The notes under the pieces were generated by a model. The model was not told the origin of the DNA, ran no database searches, and was given only the letters and a program-made list of their open reading frames with translations. The translations under genes were made by a program, and so were the position numbers. A stretch of DNA of 64,000 nucleotides from Echinometra lucunter (Eukaryota > Echinodermata > Echinoidea > Camarodonta > Echinometridae). Below are positions 1-12,800 of this stretch, one piece after another. The stretch is from NCBI GenBank assembly GCA_029962745.1, contig CM057158.1:3879558-3943557 (forward strand), read 5' to 3'. The stretch's first letter is position 1; each line of letters opens with the position of its first letter.

Positions 1-2076
1 TTTTGGCCTGGACATCCCATTGAAACGTGTGTTAATTCTACTACACGTGTTTCATTCAATGGGATGTACTTAGCATGCTTATCTACTGTGTTTTTTGTGT
101 GTAGCACTGTAGGGCAGAGTGACCTAACTTCGCACAGGTCCAAACTTCGCGCACAGGGCCATATCTCAAAAACTAGAAAAGATTGTGAAAAACTGGTAGC
201 ACCAACGGAAAGAGCACCTACAATTACCCTGGAAGTTACTTTCCTTTTGAAATTAGGAAAGGAATTTTGAAATTACGAATGAAAAATCGGCAAATATGGC
301 AGCGTTTTGCGTTCGTTCTGACAAAAACTGGATGTGTCAACAAGGGTCTAGAATTCCTCTTTTCGAGAGACGATGTCATCAAAATTGTAAGTAAAATGTG
401 GTATCAAATTATTCAGTGGCATTTTGCCTTCCTAGTAATGCATTTATCTTACCTTTTATGGATCTCTATTTTGTATTAATCATTTGAAAACTGGCGTGCG
501 CGAAGTTAGGTATCGTTATTTTGGTAACACTTTTCCAGGTCCAGAGCAGTGCGATATAACATCAAGTTTTGCAATTGCGATATCTCGGAATTCTTCGTAA
601 ATAACATGTTCTTGCGCCCATTTGAAATCTAAAACTTTGCTTTGCCTTTGGGGTCATTTAAATCAGAATAATTTTTGGTAAAAATTGAGAAATTATGGAT
701 CAAAAATTGCCTTCATTAAAAAATTAAAATGTGCGCGAACTATGGTCCCCCCATCATACTAAGTCAATGAATTGACCTAGATCTAGTACCGTGGAAGTGA
801 CAATTCCAGTACGCTTTTCTATGGTTACTCGACGGAAAGCTGTCAACCTACGATTCTGATAAGCATCAGTTTCCTTCTTAAAATTCACCATTTTCAGTTC
901 ATTCATCAGATGATAAAGCAGAAAGGGGGAAATTGAGAGCTTCAGGAACATTGGGTGATTTCAAGTACGGTGTTGGAGGCTGATGTTGGTGTTGGAGAAC
1001 ACCAACACCAGCCTTAACACCGAACTTGAAATCAGGCTGGTGTTGGGATTGACCTCGCAAGATTTGACGTATTTCCGTTCGTCAGTGTTGCTGAACCGAG
1101 TATCATGGTTCGTGTTCGTGTTGACAATTTCCCCATTCACCAACACCAGCCCCTAGGGATTGGGACATTCGTGATTTCAAGTACGGTGTTGGTGTTGGTG
1201 TTGTAATCATACATGTTATTGCTGCTTGTCCCTCGCAGAGCAGCGGCACTCTTTGCTGCTGCCACTCGTGACATGTTGGTGGTTAAACCCATTTCGCAGT
1301 CAAAACAACTTGGAATAATCAAAACCATATATTTTCCTTGGAAGAGTCATAATTTTCCTTTTGGATTCTTCAAATGATCATGCAATTCAAATCCAATAAG
1401 ATGTAGATTTATTAGAAATTCTGAGGGGAAAAGATTTTATTGTCGAGATTTTTCGCTATAGCGTATGACGTCACTCGGTGTTGAGCTATCAATAAGGTGA
1501 TCGCATCAGATCAGTATCGTCCCTCTAAAGTGACTGTCGGTGTTGGAGCTCGGTTCAGCAGCTTTTCCACGCTCAAAAGTTTTCTTCTCTGTTATAGAAG
1601 ATCTAAGTGAATTTATTTCGCGTTCGCGTCGGCGATTAGTTTCTCTATTCAAAACGCCGTTTTGACCTACGGATGCGTGAACTTAGACTAATGACGGTTT
1701 CATGAAACGCAGCCCTGAGCTGTGCAAATTTATGTGACTTGCTGCCCTCTATAGTCAAAGATTGAAATCACTAAAATAATCAACAAATTCATATAAAATA
1801 TTTGTTTTTTACACCTAGCATAATAATTAAATATCCTATTTCCATTCCATTCCATTCCTTCAACTGGATGTAAATTATCTTGATCAAGAGAATTTTGAAA
1901 AATATTTTTTCTGATCACTGACACTGGTGACACAGCTCTTACTCCTCTGTCCCCAAAAATTCATTGGTAGAACACTACTTTCCTATTGTCAGCAATTTGC
2001 ATGCTACAGCACGTCTGTTGTGCAAGGTTAGTATAACCGAGTGAGTGTATAGGCCCATGAGTACATGTATGTAAGA
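1..2076. other. upstream region with no gene seen; hairpin at 12-67
   Basis: No convincing coding sequence. A 56-bp imperfect hairpin opens the window (ACATCCCATTGAA at 12-24 pairs with TTCAATGGGATGT at 55-67). A 12-bp inverted pair (ACCTAACTTCGC at 122-133 and its complement at 500-511) suggests a degraded foldback element. The distal promoter or leader exon of the solenoid gene may lie here or before the window. Confidence 0.4.
957..1033. repeat. near-perfect hairpin of GGTGTTGGTGTT type
   Basis: Two arms of about 36 bp (957-993 and 998-1033) pair around a 4-bp loop with few mismatches. The outer part of the arm (GATTTCAAGTACGGTGTTGG) recurs at about 1172-1191 without a partner, so it is an interspersed motif. 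It could be a small foldback element or an RNA hairpin if transcribed. Confidence 0.75.
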
Positions 2077-2690
2077 CGGACTCCTGAAGACGGACTCCTG
2101 AAGACGGACAGTCAAGCTGCCCGGAACGTCAAGTCTTCTCTCCTTCTCCGCCCACCTCAAGTCTTCTTACCTCTCGCCGACTCAAGCCTCCTCATCTCTT
2201 CACCAACTCAATCCTCCCACCTCTTCTGGTTTACAGTCCTTTTTAGGACTTCACCCAGTTTTCAGAAAGATACTCTGCCCTCCAACTTTCCTGCTTTCTC
2301 GCCTCTCTATTTCACCTCCATCTCTACAGTCCTTTAGGACTTACCACATGGTGAACCGTAAACCCTTTCTACGAATATCTCACTCCTGAAGACGGACAGT
2401 CAAGCTGCCCGGAATGTCGAGTCTTCACTCCTTCTCCGCCCGCCTCAAGTTTTCTTACCTCTCGCCGACTCAAGCCTCCTCATCTCTTCACCAACTCAAT
2501 CCTCCCACCTCTTCTTGTTTACAGTCCTTCTTAGGACTTCACCCAGTTTTCAGAAAAATACTCTGCCCTCCAACTTTCCTGCTTTCTCGCCTCTCTACGT
2601 CACCTCCATCTCAATCCAATTTATCTATAGTCCTTTAGGACGTACCACATGGTGAACCGTAAACCCTTTCTACGAATATCCGTACCACCA
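2077..2690 (+). repeat. two-copy tandem duplication, period 288 bp
   Basis: CTCCTGAAGACGGACAGTCA begins at 2095 and again at 2383, and the match extends through ACGAATATC at 2371-2379 and 2682-2690 with few changes and a short insertion in copy 2. A 14-bp direct repeat (ACGGACTCCTGAAG) also sits at the left edge. CT-rich, stops in all frames. Confidence 0.85.
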
Positions 2691-3331
2691 TGCAAACCTT
2701 CAAACACCATCTCCTTAAGTCTAGTTATTTTAATAATATATAAATAAGTAAGAGAAATTAAAATCTCGCTTACCAGCATGTTGCTTATGATTCATACTTT
2801 AATTTGATAGAATAATGACTGTCCTGTTTGTGAGTCTGACTGTGTAAGTTAGTTTGGCCGTCTTTGGCACTAACTAGTTAATTATCCTGATTACTATGTC
2901 TAAATAGATCTGTGTCTATAAAATAGATATGTGTCTGTATGACTCTGTGTTAGCAAGATAGGAAAAATGCTAGGCTCTATTAAGAGTAGCATTAGCTTTC
3001 GTTTTGTCAGCTGTTTCTGAAAGCATGTCTGCTGTGAATTTATTCTTCATCTTTTTTTAGCATGTTTCATGAATCATCTTACAGTCTAAAAATCATGTCT
3101 ACATGATGATGATGATTCACAGCATTTGTATGGCACCATATATCTGTTTTTAAAAAAAAGTGCTAACATAAGTGCTAGGATAATTTAATTATAATTTGCC
3201 ATATATTTACAACTGTACAATGTTAGCCTACATAAATGTTTGACAAATTATGAGTGAATGATCAATGATTGGATTTGGAAAGAGAATAGAGATGACTAAT
3301 TTTCTTTTTAACAATTTTTTTTTTTATATAG
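2691..3331. other. region between the tandem duplication and exon 1; nothing recognised
   Basis: A+T-rich, no open frame of note. It ends in the pyrimidine tract and AG that define the exon 1 acceptor, so part of it should be intron. Confidence 0.4.
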
Positions 3332-3829
3332 GTGATCACTGATGAAGATCTTATAGACACAAAAAAAAAACCCTTTTGTGACAAATGAGTCTTGAATCAT
3401 GACATCAGGAAACCTACATAACTTGGCTGTTCTCCAGTCTGCAGCCAGCATTGCAGATGAAATCAAAACTCTGGAGGCTATACGGGCAACAATAATAGAG
3501 ACAGACCTCAAATCATCTCTTGATCTCGAAGAAGAGTTTCTCAACCTAGCCTCAAGTAACCTTGGTGATGAGGTCTTTGATGACCCCTTTCCAAGGTCAA
3601 CTCCAGAGGGCCTGTTTCCAGGACAGCACAACCTGAACCAGTTCACATGTTATGTGTTTCGACGGCGGTATGGATGGTCAGAAGCAGCCACAAGCTGTGG
3701 CGAGGACGACATAGGAATTGCATTGGCCTTAGGCCGAGATGGCACTGGTTCATTATCTGCACCTCATCAAAAGGACCAGGTAGCACTCAAGAATAGACTT
3801 AATGAACTCCTGGATGACTTTGTCAGATG
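3332..3829 (+). CDS. exon 1 of the solenoid gene (5' UTR 3332-3398, CDS 3399-3829)
   Basis: A pyrimidine tract and AG end at 3331, so at least one more upstream, non-coding exon is likely. Coding part gives residues 1-143, beginning MTSGNLHNLAVLQSAASI, and ends in phase 2 at the donor GTAGGA. The acidic helix region SSLDLEEEFLNLASS lies here. In-frame TGA at 3393-3395 supports the ATG at 3399. Confidence 0.82.
3342..3402 (+). promoter_or_regulatory. two short uORFs before the solenoid start codon
   Basis: In the 67-nt 5' leader of exon 1, one uORF (ATG 3342, four codons plus TAG at 3354-3356) is followed by a second (ATG 3385, five codons plus TGA at 3400-3402). The second uORF's stop overlaps the main ATG as ATGA. 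Such overlap can limit or couple initiation at the main start; whether it acts here is inference and depends on the upstream leader exon. Confidence 0.5.
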
Positions 3830-6800
3830 GTAGGATTTTTTTTTCTTATTTGGTTTATTCTTTAAGTTGGAGCAATAACATGCTGTGCCTATATGATGTT
3901 ATCATAAGTACATTTCTTTAGGCCTTGTAAAATAACAATTAATATTAAGTGACAGTCACTCATAGACACCTAAAAGATTTAAATGCTCTTTTTTTTGGGG
4001 GGGGGGGTGGAGCTATACATGTAGGTTACGAAATATAGCTAAGACAATGTGAAAATAGGCAAAGTAGTATTATTTCAGCAATTTTATTACCGGAATGGCA
4101 GTTTTTCAAGCATTTTGCTTTTTTTTTTTATCAATCTAATTTTCTCTAGCTGAGATGACCTATTTTTCATCTTCTAATAGGATGATTGAACTTGCTACAC
4201 ATTTTCAAACAGGAACTTTGACATTGGTTAGAGGTTTTTCATGATTGTTTCATTTGTTTATCATATTATGAAAATACATTGTGATCTGTTTTTCTTTCTG
4301 TTCTTTACAGGTACATGGCACAGCCTGTAAGCAAACCTCTCCTAGAGAGTTATCAGCATACACTTTCTCAAGGCAAGTTATTTTATTTGATTATGGAAGT
4401 ATGCAAAGTTATTGCATGCCTGTCATATCTTCTGCACCATCTGCTCTTTTTTAAATGCTATTTCCCTTTTTCGCTCTATATTGGACATGCCTACTTTAAA
4501 GTATACTGATCAACCTAAAAAAAGAAAGAAAATTGTATACATCTACCCGTAGGGTATACTTGAATTAACCACAAACTTTACCCAGCATTTTAGGGGTTAA
4601 CGATTACGGAGTTTGAGGTTAATAAAGGATAACATGATATCGCAGCTTGCAGAATTGAATGGATGTTTGATTCCATAAATGCCCAAGTTCATGAGTGCAT
4701 GCTTATGTCGCCTTATCTACCCACTAGTCCCTTGTTGAGAGTATATTTGAACTCATAGTATCTTTATTACAGAAGTAATATTGGAAGCTGGTATTTTGAA
4801 TACAGTATAGAGATATGGAACCCTATGTCGTTTGGTGATTGGTATGCTTTAAAATTCATTTATTCTGCCCCCTTACATTTCACCTTTTATCCCTCCTCTG
4901 TCTGTTCATTTTGTCTTGAATGTTTTACCGCTTTCCTCAGCGCTACTTTCCTCTCTTTCTCTCTTTCTTGTATTGACTCTCTACCATTCTTACAACCATC
5001 TCTGACTCTTGAATACCTTTCAGCTTCAGACAAGCCAGTGGTCAGGAACCAGACAGTCATTCACAGCATGGACTGGCTAAAGCTCCACAAAGCCAACAAC
5101 AGTATCCACGAAAACTACTCAGACATTGCCTCCTTAGTCGTGGTTGGCCTGACAGACATCTGGTCAGCCATTAGGAAAGCCTGTGTGTCCAGGCTGCCTA
5201 GTCTCCTGGCCAGCTTGACTGTTGAAGAAGCAGAGGACTTCTTTGAAACATTGGCAAAGGTGGTTTAAACAAGCTTGGTCCTTGTTTCTTTGAAGGCAGT
5301 TAAATTTAAACATCACTGCACACAGATCTAATTAAGAAAAAAGAGGGGGAAAAAATTAGTTATTTGAATCACTGAAACAGGTAAAAGATGGTTCTATGTA
5401 AACATCCAGTTTAAATGGAGCTTATTAAGAGGGTTTTATTTAGAAACTCTAAAGCTTTACAATCTAATGATAAACAGTTTAGAAAAAGGTGCTCCATTTA
5501 GAACAAGTTAGTACCATGAAGGTTAGCATTATCAAACCTTTCTAATTGTGGTTCCTATTAGTCAAACGAGATTTTGAAAATGAAGATAGAGGACACCTCA
5601 TCATTTCAGAGAGATGTTCGACTATCATACTTATTAACTGATATAATTTCTTCTCCAACTGCGTGAGTGATAAGCAGAAATATAAATATAAGCGATTTTA
5701 CTAGAAATATTTTTGTACATCTTTTTGTAGTATAGTTGAAATATGTGTTTCAAGCAGAAAATAATGTATAGCGATATGTATTATATAGAGGACATATCCA
5801 TCAGGTCATAACTTTGCCTTTTTGTCAACTTTGACCTTTTTCATCATGTTATAGATCTGTCAAAATAAGGAGAGTAGCTGGCAGTCTATTGAGGGAGCAC
5901 TCATGGCGATCAACTCACTGCTTCGGAGGTTCCAGTGGATAAGCCGTCAGCCAGTCGAGCCCTTCTTTCAAGGGCCAGCAGATAAGAACAAATACTTTGT
6001 GAAGGTAAACATGACCTTATGGGACACCCCACCCTCTTTGCTTACTTTCTCTCTGCAGTTGTCAGTGACAGAATATTAAGATAAGGAGTACAGCTTTCAA
6101 TAGTTCTTATAGTCAGAATGTGCATTAGGAATAAACCAGAGCTATACATCAAGTGCAGCAAACCGTAAAGAGTTCTCTGTGAATTTCACAAACCTTGAAA
6201 TATTCTACAAATCAATATCTGTGAGCTAGAATATTTCTCAAAACATTTTCAAACCGTGGGAAAGTAAGTGTTGCATTTGCCAGGCTCTAAATGATTACTG
6301 AAATTGCTGTTTAGACTAGAACTATGCTTGCAAGCTTGAATTGAATTGAAACCCTTAGTATCACAACATATGTAATCATTTGTAAGTCACATAGCATATA
6401 TGATCCTATTTCATTCAGTTTGTTTTTTTAAGAAGTGATAGTTCAGTGATTTCTTTTGGTACTCTTTTAATGATATAGAAAATAAAATGTTTCCAGTGCA
6501 TAAAATTCTCGAAGGTAGCGCTTGCTTAGAATGTCCCTTCCTTTTTTTTTTTTCCGTACAGTTTGGCAATGAAGAACTGAGCAACATTCCAGCATTCATT
6601 ACCAGTAGGATGCATTCTATTGCATACCCTCTTCTAGCCCATCCTCAGCTTAGCGTCAGGGAATGTGCCATCAAGGCGTTCACTTCATTCCTTTCAAGGT
6701 GTGAATTTCAGGTGAGTGATATCTTCTCCAAAGAATTTTTATTCATTTTGACATAAGGTATTTTTTACCAGTTTCACGATAAAAAAATAAATAATAATCA

Positions 6801-9800
6801 CAGAATTTTACAACCTGATGGGATGTTTTTGTATGGTATGATATCAAGTTCTGTAAAAAATGAATAGTAAATTTCATTAGTGAGGTACTTCTTTGTTGGC
6901 CTATGATATGTACTGAAATGACCTCTAATACTCCAAGACTAGTTAAGACTTCTTCTGCTGCCATTAAGACTACCTCTGCTATTGACACTGTTTTATCTTC
7001 TTCTGCATATGTTATAGCTAATGATATCACTACTGCTTCGCTACTACTATGACCTCTGTTATTAATGCTACCACTTCTATTTGTACATCAGTGCTACTGC
7101 TACTACTGCTGCTACTGTTGCTGCTGCTGCTACTACTATTGCCACTGTTGTTACTACTACAACAACAAGTACTACTGCTGCTACTATTACTACTACTGCT
7201 ACTACTACTACTACTACTACTATTAGTACTACTGCTACTGCTTCTATGACTAATACTAATACTGCTACTACTGCTATTACTACTGCTGCTGCTGCTGCTG
7301 CTGCTTCTAGTACTACTGTTTTACTGCCACTTTTGTTTTGATTTTTTCCACAAAGGAAACTAGAGAACTTAAGACAGTACCATCCTATTAAATGATAAAA
7401 AAGAAAAGCAGTATGCGTTTTATCAGATTCCTGCTTTGATTTTTATTCATCATTGAATTTCATTGGCTCTGTGGTCATGTTGTTCATACATTATGTAAGG
7501 TGCACACATTTTGTTTCACAAATAATATATCATGCAGCTTTGAATCTGTCATGACACTGTACCATTGCTTTATATGTCAGTGATTATTAGCGAGATACAT
7601 ACTGCATAATGTGCATTATTTATTTACGTCATCGGGGAGGATGGGGGGGGGGAGGGACCTTCGCTTCTCCAGCCAAAGCATGATCTAGCATACCTTATTT
7701 CATGAAAGAAAATATGTGTCCAAATTCATTTTTTATTGATATGCTTATATTGTGCTTTATTTACTAGTAAGAAAGACACAATTAATTGTCATATGGTATT
7801 TCCATTCTTAAAACATGTATTATAATATCCTGTGGTATAATAACCCTGTCATATTTAAAGAGCATTTGATTATCCCTTGGCCATCTGTCTCTTAAATGCA
7901 TTTTAAAGTTTATTTCAAACTTTGGGAACAGTTCCTACCTATCCACATTTCCAACCATGAGAATACTGTTCACAGTACTGGATGATAACCGCTGTTTAGT
8001 GATATCATGTACCACTTCTGGTGAAAGTGGGAAATAAACTCAAAACCTTCATGTATGTCCTTTTGTTGTCTGTTCTAAAATACCAGAGTGAGTCACACTT
8101 GTGTCCCTATCATCAGGTAAAAATGTTCAAATTATTTTTTCCTTTATAGTATGAATGGTAGTGTGAGCAATGCCATAATTTGAATGTAAAATAGATATTT
8201 TGGCTTATGTGGATCAGCATGCTGTATGAAATGATCTGCTCACAAACTCTGAATTTTCAAAGCACTCTGAGATATAAGCCTATTTGCGCATTGCTTTTTT
8301 TTCCAGACAACTACTGATACCTGATATGATGAAGGATATATATGATAAGGTAGTTTCACCACATGTCTGTATTTGAAAATAGTTTCTCAAAAATGATTTG
8401 ACAAAGCTTTGATGCTTCCATTATGATCACATAATTTATTTCTTAGTTTGCTCAAGTTTCTTGGAATATTTCAAAATGCATGGATAGAAGTGCATTTAAT
8501 GCATGTTGAACACAAGGTGGCATTTCCATTGTACCATTGGAAGACATCCAGGCATGTATTTGCTCATGACAGGTCCAGGTGTAGTTTTTATTAGAGGCAC
8601 AGAGAAACAGCTTCTTAGGTGAATTGGTGTCGTGCTAGGGTTGAAGACTGTTGGAAGATTTTCATCAATAAAAGTAACTTTAGGAAATCACTGAATCTAG
8701 AAAGCTGTGAGTGCATGTCAGCTTGACTTCTTGCGTGTTATCATTAACTGTCTACTGTGGCCTAAATTCATTACATTGAACAAATCAGTTTGTGCAGTTA
8801 AATTCATGTAAATCCATTTTTGCCATAATGGGAATTTGATTTGGACACCTTATAATCCCCAGGTCTAGAGTTAGCATGACCAAATTGTAGGATTTCATGT
8901 TTGGCAAGATATTTTTGCCTTTTTGCAAAGAACATGCCACACATTTTAGAGTGAATTCAGTTGTTCTCTGCCATGCCTATGCTGCATATCATTCCATTGC
9001 ATGATTATGGGGTATGTTTCAGTGTTGCATGATACACAATCACTTCATTCATTGTATGGCTATTTTGCTTCAGAAAGATAATATATTAAGCATTATGATA
9101 GACCAAGGATAATTTCATTATCATTTGCAACTTTTCATGAAAATCTTTGGTGGAAAGGAAATGACCAATAAGAATATAATGGACCAGATCGGGGAGCTTG
9201 TATGACAGGTACATGATCATTAAGTTGATACTCATTTTTTAAAGAAAAGATTAAAATGTGAGGACATTTTTGAATATCATGATTCTTCTTCTTCTTCTTC
9301 TTCTTCTTCTCCTTCTTCTTCTTCTTCTCCTTCTTCTTCTTCTTCTTCTTCTGTCCAGCTATTCTGGACTTATGAAACAAAAGCATACTATATATGTTGC
9401 ATGATAAAATCCTATATCTTTATAAAGACTTTGTGATTATAATTCCATTCTACATATCCACAGAAATTTCTTGCAGATCACCAGTTTATTCAGTTTTCTT
9501 TAAGAGACATTCATTTTGTGTGTGTGTGTTTTTTTTTTTCAATTTTCTAGTAGCATATTTCACATATAACTCAGAAATATTAGAGGAAAAGGATTTCTTG
9601 CACATATATTTTTACATTGTCAGATACATGAAATAAGTCAGAAATCACACTATACAATCTATGAAAGAAACCTTTATTTTTCGTGTATTTATTTTTTTTT
9701 TTTAATCTTCTAGTAGCATATTTCACATATAAATCAGAAATAATCAGAGGAAAAGGATTTCTTGCTCATATACTTTTACGTTGTCAGATTCATGAAATGA

Positions 9801-12800
9801 GTCAGAAATCACACTGTGCCATCCAAGAAAGGATTTTTCAAAGAGAGTCCCTAGTCTGTTGGTATGTAACTGCACAGTGTGTGTTTTGAAAAGGGTTTTT
9901 TCATTTAGGTATTCATTTAATGTAAACCTTACCAACTGATTGATGACAATAAGAAGGAAAGTAGCAATATCATACATCGTATTCCTGCACAAATGTTTTC
10001 ATCAATATTCAACAACTGTCTCTGCCATTGTAGGAAGCTCTTTCGTCTTTCTCAGAGGCCATATCGAGGTTGGACCAGGGCTCACACTTTCTGTCTTCAG
10101 CAAACTCTGACACATCGGGCAGACCTTATGAGGTGCCTCACCAGGCTGTACTAAAGAAAGACTTCAAGTTCCTTGATGCCTATGAGGCAGAAGGCCTGCT
10201 TGGAGTGTGTCTCTATCTGGTCAAAGTAAGTATATCCCTTGCTCTGTCTTAGCATTCATGCGGGGAGGTGATAGACACATCAGGCAGACCTTACGAGGTG
10301 CCTCACCAGGCTGTACTAAAGAAAGACTTCAAGTTCCTTGATGCCTATGAGGCAGAAGGCCTGCTTGGAGTGTGTCTCTATATGGTCAAAGTAAGTACAG
10401 CCCTTGCTCTATCTTAGCATTCATGGGGGGAGGTGATAGACACATCAGGCAGACCTTACGAGGTGCCTCACCAGGCTGTACTAAAGAAAGACTTCAAGTT
10501 CCTTGATGCCTATGAGGCAGAAGGCCTGCTTGGAGTGTGTCTCTATCTGGTCAAAGTAAGTATACCCTTGCTCTATCTTAGCATTCATGGGGGGAGGTGA
10601 TAGACACATCAGGCAGACCTTACGAGGTGCCTCACCAGTCTGTACTAAAAGACTTCAAGTTCCTTGATGCCTATGAGTTAGAAGACCTGATTGGAGTATG
10701 TCTGTATCTGGTCAAAGTAAGTACAGCCCTCGCTCTATCTTCCCATTCATAGGAGTAGGTGATAAATGGGGTTCAGAAAAGAAACTGCAGATTTTAGAAA
10801 AGTATATATTACTTCTTGAAAATTGATTTTTTTTTTTTTTCTTTGTTCATTTTTTTTTTTTTTTATCATTCTGTTGTACAAAAATATTAAATCTCTTAAC
10901 AAAATACTGATTTTCAACCATCAAAATAGAGAATGATTTTTGGGGGGTGAATTTTTGCAACTCTGATAAAATTTCAGTCACACTGCTGGTTCTAACTCTT
11001 TTTTATTTTTATTTTTTTGTTTGACTTTGATTTTAACAGCACATTCCCCCAGGTTTCTTATTGCCGGAATGGCCTTTCTACTTCTCTGTGTTCAGCATGT
11101 ATCTAATGCATCCGGCCTCCACTGTACGACAGGCTACCAGTGAACTCTTTAGATATCTAGGTAATCTTTGTTTCAACTATTTTTGGTCATTATCCATTTT
11201 TTGGGCGCTGGCTAAAGAGTGTAACAAATTGTCATTGATAGTATCTGGAATTTGTATTCTGAATTGTAAATCTCTTTCAAGAATATGTACTTCTGGCAGT
11301 ATGTTTTCATCTCATGAAAAGAAAGGAATAAAGGAAAGTACATAATCCTACCTGTAGCACATATTTATGCACATAAAGATGGAAGGTCTAGACATTTTCT
11401 CTCTTTGTAAGTTTGTTCGTACCTCTGTACAAATACTTTGATTAAAATGAAGAAGAAAAAAAGAGGACAAGATAAAATGAAGAAATGAAATTGAATTCAT
11501 GAGACTATGTTTATTGAAACATCAAGCCCTAAGAAGATAAAGTCATTCCTAAATTGTAATATAGAACCCTGCTACGCAAGTACATGTATATGGTGGTTTA
11601 TTTCTTGTCTACTAGTATCTAGTTTATATGGTAGTGCTAGTTTCCTTGTGAAAGGCTGTAAATTCAGTCCCTTTTTTTGTTTTGCTTTGCTTTGCTTTGT
11701 GTTGCTTTGTAGTTGTGAAGGATTGCAACAACTCTATCCTGCTGAAGCTCATACTGCAGGGTCTCAGTGCCAACTGGGGCATCAGCATCAAGTACATGAG
11801 CCAGCCTGCCCACACCTTCTCCCACTTTCACACACTGTCACATGATCATTCCAATCCCACCGCTGCCACCAGTGTAACCACTTCAACAGCAGACATGCAG
11901 CAGGGGCTATCTACCAGGCAAGATGATTTTTTCCAGATTTTTAGCTTTTTTCTCTAGCTAACAAGTAACAACTAACTTTTCAAGATTCAGGCTTCAGTAT
12001 AAAATGTTAGATAATTTGTATATGCATGTATTATCTTGATTTCAATGTCCAAAATTGCTTCAATTTTACAATGAAAGTCCTGTATATTTCAACATCAAAT
12101 TTCATTTCAATTTCAATGCAAGGATTAAGGGTCTGCTTCAGTTTTTGTCAGTTGTCAATTTCACCTAATATATGTAAGTCCAATTCAGAATTGAATTCTG
12201 TTTTAATTTTGGTATCAATGTTTTAATTCATTTACAGTATTAAGAGTTAATTCAAATTTGATAAAATTCTACCTCTATATTTGATCAATTTTACTCTTCA
12301 TTTTCAACATGTAAGACTATTCCAATACAAAATTCCTTTCCTATTTCTAATAGAATCAAAGTTTTATTTTTAAATCAATTTCAGAGATAATAATAATGAT
12401 AATAAAGTAGTAATAATGATAATAATAATGATACTAATGATAATAATAATAATAATAATAATAATATAACTTTTATCGCGCCAAATCCACTCTGTGGAGT
12501 GTTCATGGCGCATCTACATGATAATGATCAGGAATTGAAAAGAAATGTTTTGAGATGACTTTTAAAAGAGTCAGAGGATGAACACTTTTTGATGTCTTCA
12601 GTCATAAATTCCAAATTACAATGTATTTGCAGAGTCAACAAGCTCGAGGGTCAGAGAGTCACAGGAAATATGACAAGAAATGAAGAGCGGCCGGATGAAA
12701 GTCTGGAGGTGTCACGACCTCGAGTGGGGACCATGGGTGAGGTCCCATCTCAGAGTCCAAGGCAGAGCAGACGAAGACAGCAGCCATTCTATGGCCAGGG

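Larger units (their letters stand above)
10226..10745 (+). repeat. tandem array of exon 6 plus downstream intron, period 164-165 bp
   Basis: Units start with GACACATC inside exon 6 and run to GAGGTGATA in the intron; four exon copies result. Spacers carry GTAAGTA and GCTCTATCTTAG. Copies 1 and 3 share GTAAGTATA and copies 2 and 4 share GTAAGTACAG, suggesting that a two-unit block was doubled. Copy 4 is the most diverged. Confidence 0.92.

Noticed and set aside
7049..7341. Poly-Leu and poly-Thr/Ala open frames
   Set aside because: They are readings of the CTA/CTG microsatellite in intron 5.
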